DNA from: Acanthosepion esculentum
Lineage: Eukaryota > Mollusca > Cephalopoda > Sepiida > Sepiidae
Assembly (NCBI GenBank): GCA_964036315.1
Contig: OZ038508.1
Coordinates: forward strand, 52,330,949-52,394,948
Direction of reading: 5' to 3'
Length of the DNA stretch: 64,000 bases
Shown here: positions 11,901-23,600 of the stretch, piece by piece
Numbering within the stretch: position 1 is the first letter of the stretch
Layout of the letters: every line of letters starts with the position of its first letter
Made by a program: the position numbers and the translations under genes
Notes under the pieces: model-generated
Told to the model about the DNA's origin: nothing
Seen by the model: the letters and a program-made list of their open reading frames with translations, nothing else
Databases searched by the model: none

Positions 11901-12000
11901 TGAAAGAAACAGAATGCATAGAACAAATTCGTGAATGATGCAGTAACCATGGCAACTGGAATTCAGTTTGAGTTATCTCCCTTGCATTGACAAACCAAAA
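11901..12000 (-). other. Possible non-coding exon 1 and promoter of the minus-strand gene at 6830
   Basis: A strong GTGAGT donor on the minus strand follows 11901, giving a potential exon of about 100 nt with unknown 5' end. It would splice to the acceptor at 7003. The link between the two is inferred from splice signals and order only; transcript evidence would decide. Confidence 0.35.
11943..11956 (+). promoter_or_regulatory. Perfect RFX X-box
   Basis: GTAACCATGGCAAC matches the X-box GTNRCC-N2-RGYAAC at every fixed position. RFX factors use X-boxes near the start sites of ciliary genes across animals. It lies 42 bp upstream of the candidate first donor of the minus-strand unit. A chance full match is possible in 64 kb but unlikely exactly at a donor-associated site. 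Confidence 0.55.
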
Positions 12001-12949
12001 AGGCTTACATTTCCTGTTTTTTTCCTTACATAAACGAGAACAATTGCCTTTCTGTTTCTAAGTCTAGAAGAGAAAATAAGACAGTAATCATGTGTCAGAA
12101 ATAAAACATGAAAATAGAATAAGGATACTGTAATTGCATATCGGGAACGGGGAAAAAGTTGTTTATTTATTTATTTGAAATTTAAAAATTTTTTTTTTTC
12201 GTATGCAAGCCAATCACCAAACCAGTCCGCCATGTTTGAAAACTAAAAGCTGATAATGCGTTTCAAACAATTTATCAGAAAAAGAATTTTTAATTCCCTA
12301 CACAGCAAAAAAGATGTTTGATTTTTTTTTTTTTTTTTTTCTTAATGTTACCTTGATCTAACGAGAATACGCGCTATAAAAATGTTGGGTCAGCTCGTAG
12401 TAACTCTTTCATACTTGAAAGCACTTTTTTCTTAAAGCCATAAAAAAAACACATTGTGAAGTCTCTTTGGTTATTTACTATTTTTCTCGGCCGTAATCGC
12501 GATGCCTGGGTATTTGTAATGTAGTCATATTCAACATTTAATAATTAAAATAACTCGCATGTTGATATTTTCAGAGTCATTTTGCCACACAAAAAGATAA
12601 TCAGCACGACTGATATCAAAATGACAATCCCCAAGAAAACGCTGCCAAAAATAAAAATATAAAATAAGGTTTAAAATTTTCGGACACAGAAAATATCACA
12701 AGGTATAAAACTAAAATAAATAATTTTCAACCAGTGTTGCTTTAAGTAATTTTTTAAAAATCTCCGAGTTTGTATCTTTTGAAAATGCATAAATGTGATT
12801 TTGCAACAGGTCATCAGTCAGTCAACTGAAAAATTCTTGTTGTCAAATATTCACAAAGCAACCCCTTTTGTCTAAATAGAAAAACAAAGCAGCTAGAAAT
12901 AAAAAGAATTTTCAACGACTGAAATTACAAGGTGGAGTGAATTGTTTTT

Positions 12950-13119
12950 GTTCCGCTATACATAAGGGCGAGCAATAACTGTACAGTACTAAAAAAGAAC
13001 TAGACGAGATATCCCTAGACTTGGACAGTGGAATAAGAGTAATCTACCCGTCTCCATAGATGAAATAAACAGTTCAGTTCAAAAAGGTTACCTGGATCAA
13101 CAAGCACCTGATGAAGTTT
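12950..13119 (+). repeat. Repeat family B, 5' part, interrupted by a ~1 kb repeat
   Basis: GAGATATCCCTAGACTTGG, AACAGTTCAGTTC and CACCTGATGAAG match the family. The expected continuation (GAAATGTGATAA...GAGGACAATAGTC) appears only at 14153-14215. The element was therefore split by the insertion at about 13120-14152. Confidence 0.7.
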
Positions 13120-14152
13120 TATTTTTGTCTCAGATATAAAATATTTATTTAAATAAAAATGCAACTCTTATCTGCCATTCTATTTGTTAATTTATAATTG
13201 ACATATCAAATGAGAAACAAAAAAGTAAAACTTTTAATGATTTGGAAGTATGTTTTTCGTTTTATTTCCAAAAAAAATTTTAAAATGGCCAATCAGATTA
13301 CTTCATCAGACAAGCAAGAACATTGGGGAGTATTATATTCTGATTACCGATTCTTCAAGGTCATTTATAGTTTCTAAAAAAAACAATTGCGAGGCTCATC
13401 TTCCAACAAGGGTTCCAGTGCTTAATATATAGTGGCATGGGGCTTAGAGGTTGAAATGAAGAGTTGACTTATTCACGTCAAGAAAATTAATGAAGGATTA
13501 AGGAAACACATGGATAATTTTAACAAAGCAAGATAAGGAATTTATTTACAAATTTGCACTCTTGAAGTTGTGTCAGTAGCTCGTTTCAGGAAAATAAATC
13601 AAATTCTTAAACTCTGTAGTTTTATCGTATTGTCATGAAGAGGAAATGTTCATACAACTGATTAAATAATCTGACATAAAATGATATTCCAAAATGTTTA
13701 AAACAAAGGTAAGAGAGTTCATTGCTCACAAAAGAAATATATGGTTGCATAAGATCAAAAATAGACAAAGTGAGATAGTTTGAAATACTTAGCTTTCTTG
13801 GATTGTTGAGAGAAAATTCTTTGAAGTTCTTTATTCTGTTTAGAGGATGATAATATATTATGAAGAACTTCAACATTGACCGTGGAGAACTGAACAAAAC
13901 CTTTCACGACTTCAGACACTCTTCTCTTTGAGTAATTTAATTTTTCTCCTCATTTTATATCAAGAAGAATTTCACATAAACTTGCTACTTTCTTTTCTTT
14001 TTCTTCTCGGCTGACTGGCTAATTTCTGTGATGGCAATGTTTTCATTGGTGCAAAAACAAGTTCACATATGCTCACAAATTCTTTTCCCTCCTCTTCCTC
14101 TGAATTTGAAAGGAGTGGGTAAAGGTAGCTATTATTATTTTGCACTCACTAC
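13120..14152 (+). repeat. ~1 kb dispersed repeat, copy 1
   Basis: Sequence from TTTTGTCTCAGATATAAAAT to TTTTGCACTCACTAC is repeated at 50108-51140 with the same order of blocks, for example GTCAGTAGCTCGTTTCAGG and GTTTCTAAAAAACAATTG. No coding potential is seen. Its borders are defined by the disrupted family B element around it. Confidence 0.75.
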
Positions 14153-14220
14153 AGCTGAAATGTGATAAGAACAAAGATGAGGACAATAGTCGAAATGTAA
14201 ATTCAGAGTATTGTTCTAAT
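14153..14220 (+). repeat. Repeat family B, 3' part after the insertion
   Basis: GCTGAAATGTGATAAGAACA and AAGATGAGGACAATAGTC are the tail of family B, displaced 1 kb from its 5' part at 12950-13119. Confidence 0.65.
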
Positions 14221-14959
14221 CTTTTCCTGATACACGTTTTATGATTATTTTTTTTTAAATTGATGATACTCCAATGCAACATTAATACACAGAATGTGAA
14301 TGGCTGATTTTCTAGTACATTGGGATCATAATTAATATTAACACTTCCGCAACATTTTTTCTCCATTATTGCAGCTTTAATTGTTATGGCTGTTGTAAAA
14401 AAAAGAATTTCTAGTTCTTCTGTTCAAATCGTCCCTAACTGAACATTAATATTGAATGATTAAATTAAGTAATCATTTTCAACTACAATCCAAGAGACTT
14501 GGTACAATCAGCGGTTGTAACTCATACTAAAGGTTAATGTTTCCACCAATATGGGATCCGAAATAACAGTCTGTCATTGTACACACCACCATCTTTTTAC
14601 CACCTCCCCACGTTCCAAATGTGTGCTTTTTTTATCTGTCACACTTTACTTCAGTGCAAGATTCTCAAAAATACAATCAATTAAAGCAAGTTATTTTATC
14701 AGTTTATGAAAAGACGAAGCCTGACATGTTATGCAAGTTTATAAAAAGAAATAAGCCTAGGACACACATAAGAATATTATTTACAAGAAATGTTATGCGT
14801 GTTTGCGGGATGTATAATAGTATCCGAAACGAAAGTGAAGATGATGAGACAAAGAAGAAAATTTATTAATGACATGTTTTCCACTTTTTTATCAATGTCG
14901 ATTTTTGTGCAAATCTGTGCAAAAAGCGGATCACAGAGCTTATCCAGCTTCATTCATAT
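14221..14959. other. Interval without recognisable genes
   Basis: Short frames only. A CAC-rich stretch at 14580-14610 and AT-rich sequence; nothing else supported. Confidence 0.5.
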
Positions 14960-15660
14960 TTTCAGAAAACCCCAACTTCTAATTGGTCAATAAACACACA
15001 AGTGGGCGTTGCAATCCACCCATGCACAAGGTTTTTCCAGCGTGTGACCAAGTCAAAATTTTCCGCTATTTTTTTCGGAGCCTATCACATGACAACTTTG
15101 ATTATAAATACCAGACACAAGTTAGTTCTTCCTCTTTGTGATTACAAAAATGTAGCTGTTAAAGAAATCGCGCTCCGACCCCGGTTCGGGCGGACGCTAT
15201 GAAAACATATTCACACACGCACACATACATGTACGTACGAAACTTAATTACAAACATTACAAGCTATTACAAATATACAACTACAAGCTACAGAAACTAA
15301 TTAAACATTACGGAAGATTCATTCCTTCAACTCTTCTAAAGATAAAAGTTTACTCAAAATATTCTCAGCTTTACAGAATTAATTCAACACTCACAGTAAA
15401 CATTTTGAGCGGCAAGTTCATTCAACTTTTTATGAGCTCAGATAAAAATATTTCATTAGTAAAGACTAATTCCAGTCAAAGGGAAGTAAACCCTATGCTT
15501 GTACATCATTACAGACATACATATAAATATTCTTTGTTATAAAACCGTTTTGTCTTATTATTGTTTCATATTTTGCGTTAAATATAAATTTGAGAGGTCA
15601 CACCAACTATCAGGACTCTACACACGTTTCACTGGACTGACTGTTCTTTGTCTTCCTTAG
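14960..15660 (+). repeat. LTR-like promoter repeat
   Basis: ATTGGTCAAT (reverse CCAAT), GGAGCCTATC, a TATA-like TTATAAATACC at 15100-15110 and a long AT-rich leader resemble the segment at 60590-61300, where ATTGGCTAAT and GGAGCCTATC occur in the same order. Its 3' part resembles the start of the window. It could be a solo LTR or a promoter-bearing repeat; no target-site duplication was found. Confidence 0.3.
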
Positions 15661-15915
15661 GTTAAAATGAAAGAAAGTCAAAACCGTGTCTGAGGAATGC
15701 TTTGGCATCTCTTACGATAAGTGGGAATCATAAATCAAATTATCACCTCCCACTAGAAATGTTATCCATAGTACAACAAATGACATCATCTATAGCCGCT
15801 GCCTATTGTTTCACAAAAGACCTAAATCTTAATCTTAGACAATTATGCAAATAGATGATTTAATGTCTTCATCGAATAGTTTCCACAGATTTCACTGTAA
15901 AACAAGAATACAGTC

Positions 15916-15946
15916 ATCCCCACCACACACACACACACACACACAC
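15916..15946. repeat. (AC)n microsatellite
   Basis: Short uninterrupted CA run followed by poly-A. Confidence 0.9.
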
Positions 15947-15949
15947 AAA

Positions 15950-18597
15950 AAAAACAAGTACAGTAAAAGACGTGTTCGGAGTGTATTCAACAGAAAATTA
16001 CTTTTTTTTTTTTCACTGCAAATATTCATAACATATCCAAGTATTTTACAATTAGAGCCGATTGCACAATATTTCAAGTTCAAAAGTTTACAGTTCATAA
16101 CCATGCAATGAGATGATGTAACATTAACCGTAGACTTGTTCGTGCAATATTACATAATTATAGTGAAATCATTAAGGTTTTTTGTCAAAAGCATTTTCTT
16201 TTTGGTCATATATTAATTTAAAATATTCCTTTTTACAGGCTTTATTTTTGAAATGGAATAAGAAAGATCATTCTAAATTATGCTCTTGCCCATCAAAATG
16301 GCTGGAAGAAAGCGATCTAAAAACAATAGTAGAGGTAACAAAGCGTAAACGAACGAAATAGCTCCAGTTTGTTCAACTTAGCATTGCAGCCAAAAACAAA
16401 GATGAAAAATACCTAGCAACAAAATTTATATTACTTTATTTATTTGTTATGCAATTAAATACATATAATTGTCAACAATATTTCCGTAAAAAGTGTAAGA
16501 TTGTCCTACATTTACTATTCATTGTGACTAATCATGAAAAGAAATGTTGATCAAAACTGCATAAAACCCTTAATCGTGTATTGCTGCAAAATTATCAAAT
16601 TATAAATACGCCTCCTCCTCTGCCGAACACGTCATATATACACAGTATCCACAACTGAAAGGACCCAGATGATATTGTAAAGAAAAAAAGATATGTACAG
16701 TACAGCTCATATTTTGAATGCCGATAAAGTAAAAAACGTGTAAAAGTTGGTGCAGATAGCCCAAAAAGCAAAGTAACATTTGTTCTAAGCTTTCATAAAT
16801 TTAGAACTGCTTAAACTATGGCTATAGATATTATGAAACCTTTGGAAGCACCTTCTGCTGTGCCCTACAGAAGTGACCAAAATATTTCAGCAATGTTTAA
16901 AAATCAAATTTGCAAAAACTACATTATTCCTTGACATTACTATTACTGTATACACTTTGAACCTTCAGCAATGCTTATTTACAAGTTTATAAAAATATGT
17001 GAACCATTTACCTTTTAAAAGGAATAAATTTGAAAAATATCTAAAAAAATGAAAAATATTTTTAAGTTACAAAATTATCAAAATAGGTAAAGTACCTACA
17101 ATTTAATATTATTTAGCATTTTATAACTATGAAAAAAAATTTTTTTTATTCAAACTTATAAATCAAGTTTTTGACTTGTCAAGCATAAAAATGTATAAAT
17201 CCATTTTCATTCAAATATCTTTTTAAAACCAAAACATTGCTGAGGGAGTCAAAGTGTACAGTAATAGTAGTGTCAAGGGAATAACTTTTTTTTTTTCTTT
17301 TATCAAGTTTTCCTCATTGATAGAAATGATAGTATACATAAGTATCTGCTGACATGTTGAAACCTTTCATTTATAAATATTTCAATAAAACTATTTTTAA
17401 GGATAAATTTTTTTTTTTAAATTCTCTATTTGAAAGAAACAGCTGATAATACATGAAAATTTACCTTAGATGATCAGTTGTGTATTAATTGTCCCAGTAA
17501 TTCTATGAATGATCACAAAATTAAAGTCCTTGTGAAAACAAATGTCAATTTTTTTTTTAAATATTAAAAATTACATAAAATCATTCCATTTTACCAAAAC
17601 AAAGTGCTTGCAGAATCAGTGATTCTAGTTATTACACATTCATCTCCTCAGAGATTGATGAAAATTATTGAAAGTATAAGATTTAATTCCTTTAAATGCA
17701 AGTAAACTTCAAGACCAATAGTTTTACCCATGGCAATTCCATTGAATCACAAAACGGTGCTTTTAATGGACTAACAGAGCTGAAAAGATTGATACATATA
17801 GAAATGTTGTCTCAAAGACAGAGACAATGATATATAAAATCTATAGGATTTTTTCATAAAAGTCAAATTAGTTATAAAAAATTGTCTTCAAAAATTAAAA
17901 TACTAACCAGACAATTTACAAGCACAGAAACAACATAATGAAGTGGTCAGCAGTTTCTATTTTTAAGCATTACTACTTGACATATCAATAGTTTAGTCAC
18001 TGTATTATTTAATATAAGCAGGGTTTCAGCTATTCATGTCCTCTTTCAGAAACCTGCTAACAGATTTGCTATACCACCATACTATAAACAAATATTGTAC
18101 AATGACATGAATCCTATGAGATCTGTTGATACATGCCTTGCCTAGGCACGATTGTCCAGCTTCCACTAACTTGTCAAGACCTAGCACAGTTTACACCACA
18201 AGTTAACTATTTTATTAATGACTGCTTGGAAACTATTTTGAGATGACAATATTGATTTAACAGAATAACTGGATTTACAAGTTAAAATGATGCAAAACAA
18301 AACCTAAATATAAAACAGTGAATTGGCAATCAATTGTGAATCATTTTGGTAATCAAGTGTTGACAGTTGCAACACTACGTTTGAACAATCATATCCATGT
18401 CTGCATTCAAAATCAAGCAATAATTATGCAAGTGTCAGAGAAGGTATGATCTTATAGCATTCATTGTCAAAGATTAAAAAGTTCAGTTTGTTTTACTAAT
18501 GATGCTGGGGCAAAAAAAATGGCATCTTTACAAAGAACCACATATAGTATTGTTGAAACTTCAAGAGACCTTAAATTATGTTCAGACAATTCATCTA
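15950..18597. other. AT-rich interval with one inverted repeat
   Basis: No gene supported in 2.6 kb. The only structure seen is an inverted repeat: about 16922-16977 (TGACATTACTATTACTGTA) and 17235-17287 in reverse complement, separated by ~260 bp. This may be the arms of an old MITE or fold-back element. Confidence 0.6.
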
Positions 18598-18760
18598 ATG
18601 CAGTCATGGGCAAAGTGTGGTCCACAGGACACATTGGCCTTTTTAATGGAATTTCTAATTTCATGAGGAAAATAACGTTTACTAAAATGTTTGTTTACTT
18701 TCATTCTCACTTGTCCACTAATATATTCTCATTCATAAACAAAGATTAAGTACAATTTTT
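18598..18760 (+). mobile_element. hAT-like terminal fragment
   Basis: CAGTCATGGGCAAAGTGTGG with following ACAGGACACATTGGCC has the form of the common hAT end (CAGTCATGGGCAAACTGCGG type). No right end located. Confidence 0.4.
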
Positions 18761-19183
18761 CTCGAATTTTTATTGAATGTAACTCTCAGCATTTTAAACC
18801 ATTGGCAATTTTCATTAAGATCATACATGCAAACATCTTGTTACAGAAACAAAAACCTTCAATAATTATTCTTCTGTAGAGAATAGATGTTTTTTTAACA
18901 TATTCTTGTATACTCAAACGAAATTAAAAACGAATCATTTAATCACTGTCATTAGGGATATTATACTAAGATTTAAGGTTTTTATTATAGAATGAATCTT
19001 GAAAAAATTTCCAAGGCAGATGCTTATACACATCTTTTGTTGGGAAAATGGCTGCAGTATCTTTAATGAAAAATTACCATGATTTATTTCAGTAGTATGA
19101 CCCGCCTTACGATGTAAGGTACCACATGCGAACCATATTCGATGTAATGAGTGCATTTTTTGTAAAATAAGCATGTATACATA

Positions 19184-19560
19184 CAGGGTGGGTGGAAAGT
19201 ACCTATTGAAAATTAACTTTTTATCACATTTGCACAAACAAAATATATCCCTAACGTGGTAGAATTTCATTGCTAATTTTTTCCAAAATGGCACAATGCT
19301 TGACACTGCAGAGTGCCAGCTAGCATCCCATGGTCCACATGCAGAGATGTTCATGGAACTCTTATTGCAGTAGATGCCAAAACCCATGTCATTCTAAGTT
19401 AATGAGCTATGATAGATGACTACAGTGGCTATCTTTCAACATCCAGATTGGAAGAAAGTAAAATTTTAACACTATACTGTCCAAAAAGTTTTACGGATAT
19501 CAACCAATAATTAATGAAGTTATTAACAATTTTCTTTCCACCCAAATTGCCATTTATAAG
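19184..19560. mobile_element. Possible TIR element with CAGGGTG end
   Basis: CAGGGTGGGTGGAAAGTACC follows TA at 19182-19183, like the ends of the elements at 45570 and 53727. A degenerate opposite end (TTCTTTCCACCCA) is near 19537-19550. The right border is uncertain. Confidence 0.35.
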
Positions 19561-19739
19561 GAAGGAAAGCTCAATATCAGAGGGAGCCTTTATAGATGTT
19601 AAGTTTGGATGTTGACTGTTATAGAATACCGAGGCTAAGCACCTTTGTCTAATTTTAGGAAATAAGACCAAAACGCAGCAAAATCAGGAGAGGGCTTCAG
19701 GAATTTTCAAGCATCAAATGCTTCCCATATCCAGAGTTA

Positions 19740-20180
19740 ACCTTCAAGATAGGACATCTAACATAACACCTGTTTAACAGGTAATATTGAAAGAATCAAG
19801 ACTTTTCTCAGTTACGGTGGACTGGTCAGGTCTTGAGAATGCCCGATGATAGAATAACCAAGATCAGGGCTACAGGAATGTAGGATGCCAATGGCTAAGA
19901 TACAAAGACAAGCTGAAGAGCAACTTGTCAGCTGTCAATATACCTTATATCACCCTCGAGCAGGTAGAATGGAGATCATGTTTTAGTGTACTCAGCAGTT
20001 TTCAATCAGCTTGTCAGAACCGTCTTCAAGTGAGAGCAAGACCTAAAAAGTCAACCAATCTAACCATGATCTGATCCTACAATCCTTACTCTTGCTCCAT
20101 ATCCAGCCTCCTTTGTAAATCACTAGCGGGTCTTAAGTGACACTTAAGATTATCGCGTCCTCATCCGGTGAAATCGACAG
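19740..20180 (+). pseudogene. LINE reverse-transcriptase protein, C-terminal remnant
   Basis: Plus-strand frames give LRWTGQVLRMPDDRITK, then KDKLKSNLSAVNIP and QSACQNRLQVRAR. The pattern W.GHV.RMPDDR...KR.KD.LK..L is the usual C-terminal region of non-LTR retrotransposon ORF2. Several frameshifts and stops make it non-functional. Confidence 0.7.
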
Positions 20181-20629
20181 GAGAGTCCATTATATATATA
20201 TAGTTAGCTTTGCAAATACAAAATAACTACAAAAAATAAAATGATTTAAAAAAGTTTATGAATTTCTTTAAAGGAAATAGTAAATATACAGTAGAAGAAT
20301 GAATAAAAATTATAGAAGACTTTTTACATAAAGTGTAAATTTAACTGGAGTCTTTATAGTTTTACAGATGCACTCCAGTTACCCCTTAATTGCGTTTGAC
20401 TCCATAGCCCTGGTTGACAAGTCTGTTTTCAGTCTAAATTTGTTTGGAAGATTCATAAAGAAGCTCAGGTGCGAGGAACATATTTTCAATCTCCAATGAG
20501 AAACCAAATGTACCAGAAATGTGAAAGTTATTTATACCTTTAAGTAATTTGATTATTACAAGCATAGAGAAAAACATACATGATAAATATTAACCAAATA
20601 TGAACAAGGATTTTTGTTTTATGATCACA

Positions 20630-20635
20630 TTTATT
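20630..20635 (-). terminator. Poly(A) signal of RPL23
   Basis: AATAAA on the minus strand lies 18 nt after the TAG stop. A very short 3' UTR of this kind is normal for ribosomal protein mRNAs. Confidence 0.75.
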
Positions 20636-20652
20636 ACAGAAGAGATTTAATT

Positions 20653-23600
20653 CTACGCAATAGAACTTGCATTTGACGCAATTCGAGGCCACAAATCTGC
20701 ACACTCTTTTGCTACAGGTCCTGTGATCGCCGATCCTGAAAGAAAAATTTAGAAAACTCAATTCACATGAAAACAGATTAGGCAGAAACAAAAAACAGCG
20801 ATTGATTTCTTTGTTAACCAATGACAAATGTATGAGCACATTTTGAAAACTAGAGTTTCAAACCTTTTTGCAGAAAGTCTTCATACTAATAAAAACTTAA
20901 GTTGTCAGCAGGAAGAATAAATGAGCTTTTTTACGAAGGGGGATCATTTCTAAACTAAATTTAAATATTCTGGGAAATTTACTTACAAAACAATATTGAA
21001 ATTATGCTAAACACTTTGAAGAAACAAAAAAAAACAAAAAAAAAAAAAAAAAAAAATTAAAGTATTAAAAGATCTTCCTGTATACGGTCATCAGTTTATA
21101 CAGACTACTTTCAATCAGGAAAATAATTTGAGCAGAATAAAGCAAATTTTGGCCTAAATTTAAATTTTAACAATTTTAGAGGTTCACTTGACAGAAAAAT
21201 TAGAACAGGAATGAAACCAACTTTTCAGCACAGAAAGAACCTTTAATCATTGTTCAGTAACTTGGAAACATACAAAGAGAATTATACAGACTTCAAAAGA
21301 ATTAAATTGATTCCCTCCAAGATGAAAATCACATTTGGCTGCAAGCATATGCAAAAACCAAGTTGTTATATTTTGTCAATTTGGCTACAGCAAAATTTAT
21401 CTCATCTGAAACCATGTGAATAACTAACCATTAGCATTCTGTAGGTGACTATTTTAGCTAAGCAAAATGTTAGCCCTGCCAATGCAAGTTGAATATCTTG
21501 GTTGTGTAGTCATATCTTTCTATGGCAATACCTAAAACACTCTTGAATGAAATTGAGAGCCAGGCTATTGTAATTTCAAATATATATATAAAACCAAATC
21601 CCTATAATGGAAAGGATATTCCAAGTGGTCCCTTTTTAATATAAGATATTAAAAAGATAGATCGATAAAAGAGAGCTCAATGCATAGGATACAGAGCAAT
21701 ATGAGATACAAGTAAAAACTTAACACCTCGAAAATACAGCTCTCTTTCATATAAATAAACCACTATATTTTGTGGGGATTATATATTTTATATATGTATA
21801 TATATAGATATATAAATAAAACCAAATCCCTATAATATATAGATATACACACACACACTGTAAAAGGGGAAGTAACATTTATAAATGATGCAGAGCACTA
21901 AATTTTAACTCCCAATATAAGAAATGAAATATAAAGATTATTAACTACTTAATATTCTCTAACAATGCCACTATAGACATTTTTTACACATGCAAAAAAA
22001 TAGAAAAAAAAAAAAAGAGTACCTTTCATTTCTCCTTTGTTGTTGACAATAACACCAGCATTGTCTTCAAAATATATGAAAACACCGTCCTTCCTTCGGA
22101 ATGGTTTCCGCTGCCGGATAACAACAGCTGGCATTACTGGGAATAGGGGAAAAAAAAGTGAGGATATCAAATGCTCATGTTTTTTTGTCTTTAACTACAA
22201 ATTGAACAAACAAAAGCACTCTTGTTCCTCAATACAGGAAACGTTTCAATCATTTTTTAAAACGATTTCTGCAGTTAATAACCACAAGCTATAGTTTTAT
22301 TCACAGAGCAAGGCCTTTTTTTTGCAGAATGGATAATTTTTTCCCTATGAGGTTATTTATAGGGAAAGTGGTTTAATTTCTTCCCAAGAAAAAGAATATA
22401 TAATGGGTTACAGCTATGATGAAAAAATATAGCAAATTATTAGTTTTAACTAGAAAGAGCCACAAATAATACATTACGTACCTCCACAAAAATCACTAAA
22501 AATTAGCATACAGTGATCATTTTTTATTACAAGTTTTTTAAAATTCAGTTTCAATGGTATAACTGTTAGGGAATATTATTATTAATTAAAACTATATTTA
22601 CTAATCACATACCATAAAGCTTATTACAAACTGATAACCCTGATTATGTTTCAAGAATTTTGAATTGCTTTATATTTGTATAAACATGCTGATTTTTGTA
22701 GATATGGTCACCCATACACAACATTATCAGAAAATAAGAATGATAACTATAGTAAATTTAGAACCAAAATTCTTTAAAAATTCAATAAAACATCAGATTA
22801 CAGTTTACTGAGGTGCTCACATTATATTCCTCAATTTTTTACATTTAAGGCCCTAGCAGAATATTAGATAAAAATCTGCCCTCAAGCTGCTAACAAACAG
22901 CTACCACAGTGTTAAAAAATGCACTTCTGTAATAATTTAAACTTAAAGTAAATAGTTGTTTCAAATCAGATTAATTATACTTTAAATCAGTTAATATTCC
23001 TCAAATAAAGGTTCAGAAAATTTTATTTTATTTTTGGAAGTTTTTTTTTTTTTTTTATAATTTTTGGAAGTTTTTTTTACTTTTTATAATTTTTCTAAAA
23101 TGTCGTGAAATTCAATTTTTCTTTAGAAATTAAAAAAAAAACAAACTTAATTCAAATTAGTTTTGAAATGCAGCACAATATTTTGCTTACTGGAAATATT
23201 AAATTTAACCTATTCGCTTGATATAAAAAATAAAATAAAAGCTTCAAGAAAGCTTTTTTACAAAGTCGGTATTGCATTTTTGTGGAGGTACCTAGCCAAT
23301 ACAGGGATAATATTTGTCATTATAAAATAAAAATTAAGATAAATCTTCCCAAAAGTTTCAAACATCAAAATAAAGGCTAGTGGAAGCATATCAAGCAAAT
23401 TAATTTCTTACAAGAAATAAAGTTCATTTTATATTTACGAGGACTTTCTCTTTTCTTCACAACAACCATCAAAATACCACACCCCACCGTGAGGAATAAC
23501 AAAAACTCAAATGAAGTTTACGTATAATAAAATTTCTTACCTTTTTTCCTTAATTCTGGCTTTCCTTTCTTTACAGTAGCAACCAACATGTCACCACAAC

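Noticed and set aside
15160..15200. GC-rich CGACCCCGGTTCGGGCGG as a tRNA arm
   Set aside because: No cloverleaf could be completed around it; the B-box-like GGTTCG is isolated.
18935..19387. 150-codon minus-strand ORF
   Set aside because: No family motif; it spans the CAGGGTG terminal repeat at 19184, so it crosses a transposon border.
21050..21080. C/D snoRNA in RPL23 intron 4
   Set aside because: CTGATGA on the minus strand resembles a C box, but no D box lies at a suitable distance.
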